A stretch of DNA of 22,650 nt from a virus, in IMG/VR virus record IMGVR_UViG_3300008448_000715, positions 1 through 22,650 of that record, one strand, 5' to 3'. The notes below the pieces were generated by a model. The model was not told the DNA's origin. It saw nothing but the letters and a program-made list of their open reading frames with translations, and made no database searches. Position numbers and translations under genes: made by a program. Position 1 is the stretch's first letter, and each line of letters opens with the position of its first letter. This document shows, piece by piece, positions 22,060 to 22,650 of this stretch.

Positions 22060-22359
22060 TTATTTTGGACACCACAGACAAGTTTCTACATCCAATTCGT
22101 ATTCATCACCTGGTTTTGGCGGTATAAAAGCATCCAAACTTGCATCATATGTATAACCTATTCCTGCATAGTTTTTTCTAAATGCTATTCCACCATTTTT
22201 GTGTTGCCCGGCATAAGTGTTGTAGCTTGTGCGCCGACAAGGTCGTCCCCGTACTTGGCTGTAATGTTCTTCCCAATCAATATCACCTTCGCCTTCGTTT
22301 TTTCCAACAATGACTTCAATGACAACATTATTTTCGTCTAAAAATGCGTAGTGTGCCAT
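22060..22359 (-). CDS. Conserved small phage protein (99 aa), function unknown
   Basis: I place the start at the ATG at 22359 (MAHYAFLDENNVV). An in-frame TTG at 22371 would add four residues (MVKI) but overlaps the end of the upstream gene and has no better ribosome-binding site. No strong Shine-Dalgarno is visible for either start, and coupling to the upstream stop 5 bp away is likely. The protein resembles a small family I have seen in many marine phage genomes: an N-terminal 'LDENNVV..VIVG' strand, a central 'CRRTSYNTYAG..H' segment, 'FRKNYAGIGYTYD', then 'DAFIPPKPGDEY' and a terminal 'CLWCPK'. Family members as I recall them usually continue with a Pro-rich and Trp-rich tail, whereas this one stops right after CLWCPK. 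There is no signal peptide or membrane segment. Its role is not known to me; its position before gp25 suggests a virion or assembly function, which is inference. Confidence 0.85.
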   Translation of the reverse strand: MAHYAFLDENNVVIEVIVGKNEGEGDIDWEEHYSQVRGRPCRRTSYNTYAGQHKNGGIAFRKNYAGIGYTYDASLDAFIPPKPGDEYELDVETCLWCPK

Positions 22360-22364
22360 AATTT

Positions 22365-22650
22365 TTACCAAATAATAGTACCTGTACCTGCGGTGAATGT
22401 GTAAACAGTTTTACCGCCGCTGATTGTTTTAGTGAAGGATAATCCAGCACCAATGAAACGTATATCTGAAAACTCTGCTGCATAACTTAAAATGACTACG
22501 CCTGATCCGCCACTGTATCCAGCTATACCATTACCGCCCCCGCCACCACCACCACCAGTATTGCTGGCTGCATCGGAACCGTTAGCAGTTCCGGCTCCTG
22601 CGCCTCTACCGCCATTGATATTTGCAGATCCGCCATTTCCTCCAGCGACA
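22365..22650 (-). CDS. Glycine-rich adhesin / tail-fibre-like protein, C-terminal part (5' end outside window)
   Basis: The frame is open from the window edge to a TAA at 22365-22367 and encodes the last 94 residues of a protein whose start lies beyond 22650. The visible part begins with Gly/Ala/Asn-rich sequence, including a run of eight glycines. It then reads SGGSGVVILSYAAEF and ends in a short beta-rich tail (FTKTISGGKTVYTFTAGTG, then TIIW). The order Gly-rich block, GGSGVVI-(L/I)-x-Y, short beta tail is what I know from glycine-rich tips of phage tail fibres and adhesins, which are thought to contact receptors on the host surface. The assignment rests on composition and that motif only. 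The next gene starts 5 bp after the stop, so the two are probably cotranscribed. Total length, N-terminal domains and attachment site on the virion cannot be seen. Confidence 0.7.
   Translation of the reverse strand, partial: VAGGNGGSANINGGRGAGAGTANGSDAASNTGGGGGGGGNGIAGYSGGSGVVILSYAAEFSDIRFIGAGLSFTKTISGGKTVYTFTAGTGTIIW

Noticed and set aside
22360-22371. Upstream TTG start for the 99-aa protein
   Set aside because: It would overlap the end of the preceding gene, adds only MVKI, and the ATG at 22359 begins with the MAHYAFLDE that I expect for the family.
22530-22570. Run of GGT/GGC codons considered as a microsatellite or slippage site
   Set aside because: It encodes eight glycines in a glycine-rich domain with mixed codons and is explained by the protein; no pure repeat long enough to suggest phase variation.
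1-22650. tRNA genes, CRISPR arrays, insertion sequences, attachment sites
   Set aside because: Looked for on both strands by eye. The window is almost entirely coding with gaps of 70 bp or less, and none of these was seen.

Overview
The window is a compact, AT-rich block of virion structural genes from a T4-like contractile-tailed phage (myovirus). All ten coding regions lie on the minus strand, so transcription runs from position 22650 down to 1. The anchors are a gp25-type baseplate protein (21609-21989) followed by a clear gp6 baseplate wedge homologue (18079-21561). Downstream is a 4336-residue giant in the position where T4 carries gp7, and then a set of tail-fibre-like proteins. The gene content, AT richness and module vocabulary resemble marine T4-like phages of cyanobacteria or SAR11. 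The host cannot be fixed from this window because there is no auxiliary metabolic gene, tRNA or integrase to help.

Layout in transcription order: (1) C-terminal part of a glycine-rich adhesin-like protein, 22365-22650. (2) A 99-residue conserved phage protein, 22060-22359. (3) gp25, 21609-21989. (4) gp6, 18079-21561. (5) The giant protein, 5057-18067. (6) A 234-residue structural protein, 4356-5060. (7) and (8) Two paralogous fibre-like proteins of 434 and 544 residues, 3047-4351 and 1372-3006. (9) A 321-residue probable fibre or virion protein, 398-1363. (10) A 104-residue hypothetical protein, 22-336. Spacing is tight: a 4-bp ATGA overlap between giant and 234-residue gene, and gaps of 4 to 11 bp at several other junctions. 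Four larger gaps (40 to 70 bp) hold the visible regulatory signals. Three contain the T4 late-promoter octamer (N)ATAAATA, upstream of gp25, gp6 and the 544-residue gene. The fourth (337-397) holds an inverted repeat overlapping sigma70-like promoter elements. No gap exceeds 300 bases.

How the genes fit together: gp25 and gp6 are known to build the baseplate wedge. The giant is inferred to be a peripheral baseplate or tail structure attached to that wedge. The downstream proteins are inferred to be fibres or fibre connectors used for host recognition. The most unusual object is the giant itself (roughly 0.47 MDa). Besides its conserved phage-type segments it carries seven FG-GAP-like repeats that look like an integrin-type beta-propeller. 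One inter-blade loop contains a segment resembling the flagellin hook IN motif. Elsewhere it has two short carbohydrate-binding-like motifs and several duplicated beta-rich phage modules. All family assignments are from reading the protein sequences, with no database search.
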